DNA from: Cudoniella acicularis
Lineage: Eukaryota; Ascomycota; Leotiomycetes; Helotiales; Helotiaceae
NCBI GenBank assembly: GCA_013054445.1
Contig: JAAMPI010001810.1
Location: 1-10,323 of the forward strand
Reading direction: 5' to 3'
Length of the DNA stretch: 10,323 nt
In this document: one piece after another, positions 8,401 to 10,323 of the stretch
Layout of the letters: each line of letters starts with the position of its first letter
Numbering within the stretch: position 1 is the stretch's first letter
Made by a program: the position numbers and the translations under genes
The notes under the pieces: generated by a model
What the model was told of the DNA's origin: nothing
The model's database searches: none
The model's input: the letters and a program-made list of their open reading frames with translations, nothing else

Positions 8401-8916
8401 CTCATTCCTTCGTCGCGCAACATTTCGGCAGGATCGGCACCGGCCAGAGCTTGCTACACATTTGGATGCTGGAACCGATAATCAACGCTGGGTTTCCGAA
8501 TGGCTCCACGGTTCCTCCGTGGCGCTTAACGAGGAGGATTATCAGTCTGCTGTGCCAGAAATAAACGGTAGCCTAGTCCATGAGATGATGGGTGAGTTCA
8601 ATTCCATTGATCCATGTTTCCGCCTCAACTCTGATAAAATCTAGATTACTCCCTGCCCGTCGAACTCGATGCAGACTTCGTACCAGAAACAACCACAAAA
8701 AACTCTAGGGATACCGGCCTTGGCCATATTCGTTCATTGTCAACTGGATCCCAAGCCTCTATCACGAGCAACGTCTCCCACTTATCACAAACAACAAATT
8801 CGCAACCGCATTTTTCTCCTATATTTACCTCAAAAATAGATTCGCCTTCTATCAGCGACGCCGAAGGCTATTCAGGAGAAGACGAACGTGTTGTCTCCAC
8901 CAGCGCAACGGAATAA
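5485..8916 (+). CDS. Ankyrin-repeat protein with fungal STAND-type N-terminal domain, no NACHT
   Basis: I model four exons, 5485-5942, 5985-7367, 7513-8591 and 8645-8916, giving 1063 residues. Residues 1 to about 190 start MDPATLIGVVASSIQIAQFI and resemble the fungal N-terminal domain of STAND proteins (Helo-like, PF17111), including LQLLLTAGQC and NVIQRVADDT. Residues about 195-393 are a Ser/Arg-rich linker with basic patches (RIRRK at 241, AKKKF at 332) that could be nuclear signals. Residues about 394-854 hold 14 ankyrin repeats of about 33 residues, many with TPLHLAA-type helices (TPLHLAASRSH, ALHWACRNGH, TPLHLAVVGSH). The last 209 residues are acidic, then Ser/Thr-rich. No P-loop or Walker B lies between the N-domain and the repeats, so there is no NTPase core. 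Known relatives act in fungal allorecognition and innate-immunity-like receptors; that role here is inference. The Kozak context is weak (T at -3), but the MDP start is typical of the family. Confidence 0.85.
5943..5984 (+). other. Intron 1 of the ankyrin gene (42 nt, in frame)
   Basis: Donor GTGGGT, a near-ideal TACTAAG branch site (5964-5970) and acceptor AACAG. The intron is 42 nt with no stop, so a simple ORF call reads through it. Removal turns the odd segment WWVFYIADTKLFANS into a single Cys and restores GQCR, matching the QC motif I know from this N-terminal domain family. The acceptor is a tandem CAGCAG; use of the second AG (5987) would create a TGA at the junction. 42 nt is short even for fungi, so retention remains possible. 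Confidence 0.7.
7368..7512 (+). other. Intron 2 of the ankyrin gene (145 nt)
   Basis: Donor GTGTGT, branch-like CTGAC (7491-7495), acceptor CTACAG. Splicing joins EFLLKR to KASTKSLDDKGANALH, completing ankyrin repeat 7 and entering repeat 8 in frame. Without splicing, translation stops at TGA 7423-7425. Alternative donors at 7383 (GTACTT) and 7406 (GTATGC) give the wrong phase. Confidence 0.9.
8592..8644 (+). other. Intron 3 of the ankyrin gene (53 nt)
   Basis: Donor GTGAGT, branch-like CTGAT (8631-8635), acceptor TCTAG. Splicing joins EMMG to DYSLPVELD and opens a frame of 90 more residues to the TAA at 8914-8916. If the intron is kept, the frame ends at a TAG (8642-8644) that overlaps the acceptor itself, giving a shorter C-terminus. 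Confidence 0.8.
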
Positions 8917-8917
8917 A
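8912..8917 (+). terminator. AATAAA overlapping the ankyrin stop codon
   Basis: The hexamer AATAAA spans the last codon and TAA stop. In fungi such A-rich signals often lie 10-30 nt before the cleavage site, which would give a very short 3' UTR. Chance occurrence is quite possible. Confidence 0.25.
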
Positions 8918-9693
8918 TTCATTGCATCCCCCCATAATTGCCATTTCAGCCACGGACGCTTGAACTTTAGAATATATTCCAGCTTCTTATAAGCCCAACA
9001 ATCCCAAACAGTTCATTACAGTGAGTAATACCAATTTTACATTTTCGAATGCCACTAATTTTTCGAGTGCATATTATTACTTGGCTTAGGACAAACGACC
9101 TGTATATATATTTTGTTATTTAATGATTAGGGTCAGGGCATTCCAAGCTGACTTAATTATGCTACAAATGTTCTTCCTACAAGTAATGTACTATATATAT
9201 ACATATACATAACCTTGCATTTTCCCTTCTGAGTTCGTTCTTCTTTTCCTTTCTCAGCGCAGTATCAATCTCCACAATCAAGTCGCAATATTACCCCTCC
9301 CTGCATCAACTGTCGAAATGCTCCAGCTCATATCCCCATTCCTAACTAATGCGGTAATATAAAGCAACATACAATAAGTCTCAGAAAAGGCATCCGAACG
9401 CATAAGTTATGGCAGCAGCTCCCTCAAATTCCTCATGCAGCAACAGCTCGCTTCCCCTATTCAGTCTTTTAACTGGAATCTCTACTTGAAAACAGCCACC
9501 TTCATGTGCAACAAAGGAGACAAAATAACTGGACTTCTTGGTCAACAGCACATCCGCTCGCGTTCAGGGATGGGGAAAACATCCGAACCTCTCTGAAAAC
9601 CGAACTCCTAACAAGCGACCGAACTTCCAACCAAACAACCGAATTACCTCTTCCCGCGCAACGACGTTGTATTAAGATCTAGCCTAAGGCTGC
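8917..9693. other. Intergenic, AT-rich, no gene supported
   Basis: This holds the 3' flank of the ankyrin gene, an alternating TATATATATACATATACATA run (about 9192-9211), then a pyrimidine-rich stretch (9214-9320) leading to an ATG at 9318 that opens only 14 codons. That layout resembles a fungal promoter, but I can find no gene behind it unless an unseen first exon is spliced. A cluster of CCGAA motifs lies at 9583-9644. No RNA gene was seen. Confidence 0.45.
9583..9644. repeat. Cluster of CCGAAC/T motifs
   Basis: CCGAAC at 9583-9588, 9600-9605 and 9619-9624 and CCGAAT at 9639-9644, spaced 17, 19 and 20 nt apart; one more ATCCGAAC lies upstream at 9392-9399. The spacing is about two helical turns or slightly less. 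They may be transcription-factor sites or a decayed short tandem repeat. Confidence 0.35.
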
Positions 9694-10189
9694 ATGATTT
9701 CCTCAAAGCTTCCCAAATTTAGTTGGCCACCTACAGATTCTTTGAGTGCCTCGAGAGCCCTGAGTTTCCGCTCCATACTATTGTTTAGGTGCAGAATGAT
9801 CGCTTGGCTAAAGGCTACAAATGCTGCGATTGGTAGTCTGGGTGATTCTTCAGTGGTCTCAAAGCTTTTATACCCCGCGTTATTGGAATATGAAGGTGAA
9901 TTTGGGTTAGCAAGCGCTCGTTATTTAATTTTGCAGGAGAATAACGGGAAAGTCGGAGAATGTGAAAGGTGAATCTAGTTTAGTAAGTGCTCCTGATTCA
10001 CTTTTTGGGGAGAAGAACGGGAGAGTCAGAGAAGGTGGATTGATAAAAGCACCTTGCGCCGGCCTTAAGCATAGTATTAAGCAACGGCTCTGGATAAATG
10101 ATGGCAATAATTACTCCCACCACAATGAGATCTTGCATTACAACAACGGTTCAGGTGCAAAGAAGAGACAACGAAATACCGGAGAATGA
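9694..10189 (+). pseudogene. Possible gene remnant: two weak overlapping frames
   Basis: Two plus-strand frames (9694-9972, 92 codons; 9962-10189, 75 codons) overlap and are offset by one base. The first contains LYPALLEYEGEFGLASARYL and ENNGKVGE; the second contains KGESSLVSAPDSLFGEKNG. These echo each other because of the tandem duplication at 9895-10040. The frames would be continuous if the 73-nt unit were 72 nt, so this may be a small gene broken by a one-base insertion. The family is unrecognised and chance coding is possible. Confidence 0.25.
9895..10040 (+). repeat. Diverged 73-bp tandem duplication (two copies)
   Basis: Copy 1 runs 9895-9967 and copy 2 runs 9968-10040, both starting GGTGAAT and sharing AACGGGA, AGTC and GAGAA blocks at the same offsets. 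A hand alignment without gaps gives about 54 matches in 72 positions. A possible third start, GGTGGATTGAT, follows near 10035 but decays quickly. The divergence suggests an old duplication. Confidence 0.7.
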
Positions 10190-10306
10190 GTGACGAACTC
10201 AATTTTGAAGTGGCTAGTTATCTGCAAATTATTTGTGAGATTCAGTTCTTTAATTCTTTGTTTATTTGTTTATAATTTCTCGACTCCCAAAAAAGGATGG
10301 TATAGA

Positions 10307-10323
10307 GAACGAATGAACGAACG
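10307..10323. repeat. Short GAAC/GAAT tetranucleotide run at window edge
   Basis: GAAC GAAT GAAC GAAC G continues to the last base of the window, so its full length is unknown. It may be the start of a microsatellite. Nothing else was seen in 10190-10306 apart from T-rich sequence. Confidence 0.4.

Noticed and set aside
8034..8564. Plus-strand 176-codon frame inside the ankyrin gene
   Set aside because: Out of frame with the ankyrin repeats, which continue clearly across the same bases.
1..10323. CRISPR arrays, tRNA or rRNA genes, transposon ends
   Set aside because: I saw no regularly spaced direct repeats, cloverleaf-like sequences, transposase or reverse-transcriptase motifs, or terminal inverted repeats.

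Overview
The window looks like nuclear DNA from a filamentous ascomycete (Pezizomycotina). The evidence is short spliceosomal introns with GTGAGT/GTGTGT donors and CTGAC or TACTAA-type branch sites, a fungal 'N-terminal domain of STAND proteins' on a long ankyrin protein, a fungal-type DUF2264 protein, TATA plus pyrimidine-rich leaders, and no operons or Shine-Dalgarno sites. I would guess Leotiomycetes or a relative, but the sequence alone does not settle the class.

Layout, left to right. 1-996 is mostly non-coding, with one doubtful minus-strand reading frame (40-558). 997-3024 (minus) is an intact intronless gene for a 675-residue DUF2264 protein with its own TATA/CT-rich promoter. 3025-5484 looks empty by ATG-to-stop ORFs, but the minus strand from about 4748 to 3556 holds the wreck of a gene of about 390 codons. 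Its protein-like text is spread over three frames with several in-frame stops, and it reads as a charged, Ser-rich, probably nuclear protein. 5485-8916 (plus) is the main gene. I model it as four exons (introns 5943-5984, 7368-7512, 8592-8644) encoding 1063 residues: an N-terminal Helo-like/STAND-type domain, a basic Ser-rich linker, 14 ankyrin repeats and a Ser/Thr-rich tail. 8917-10323 is intergenic, with AT-rich stretches, a cluster of CCGAA motifs and a diverged 73-bp tandem duplication inside weak reading frames near 9694-10189.

The genes do not form an obvious pathway. The ankyrin gene and the relic were arranged head to head, sharing a 736-bp promoter region with an inverted repeat and a CACGTG site. 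The ankyrin protein has the outer parts of a fungal NLR-like receptor (N-terminal signalling-type domain and repeat sensor) but no NACHT or NB-ARC core. It next to a decayed gene fits fast-evolving accessory sequence. The most useful points to check are the relic gene, the 42-nt in-frame intron with a tandem acceptor, and the NLR-like protein without an NTPase.
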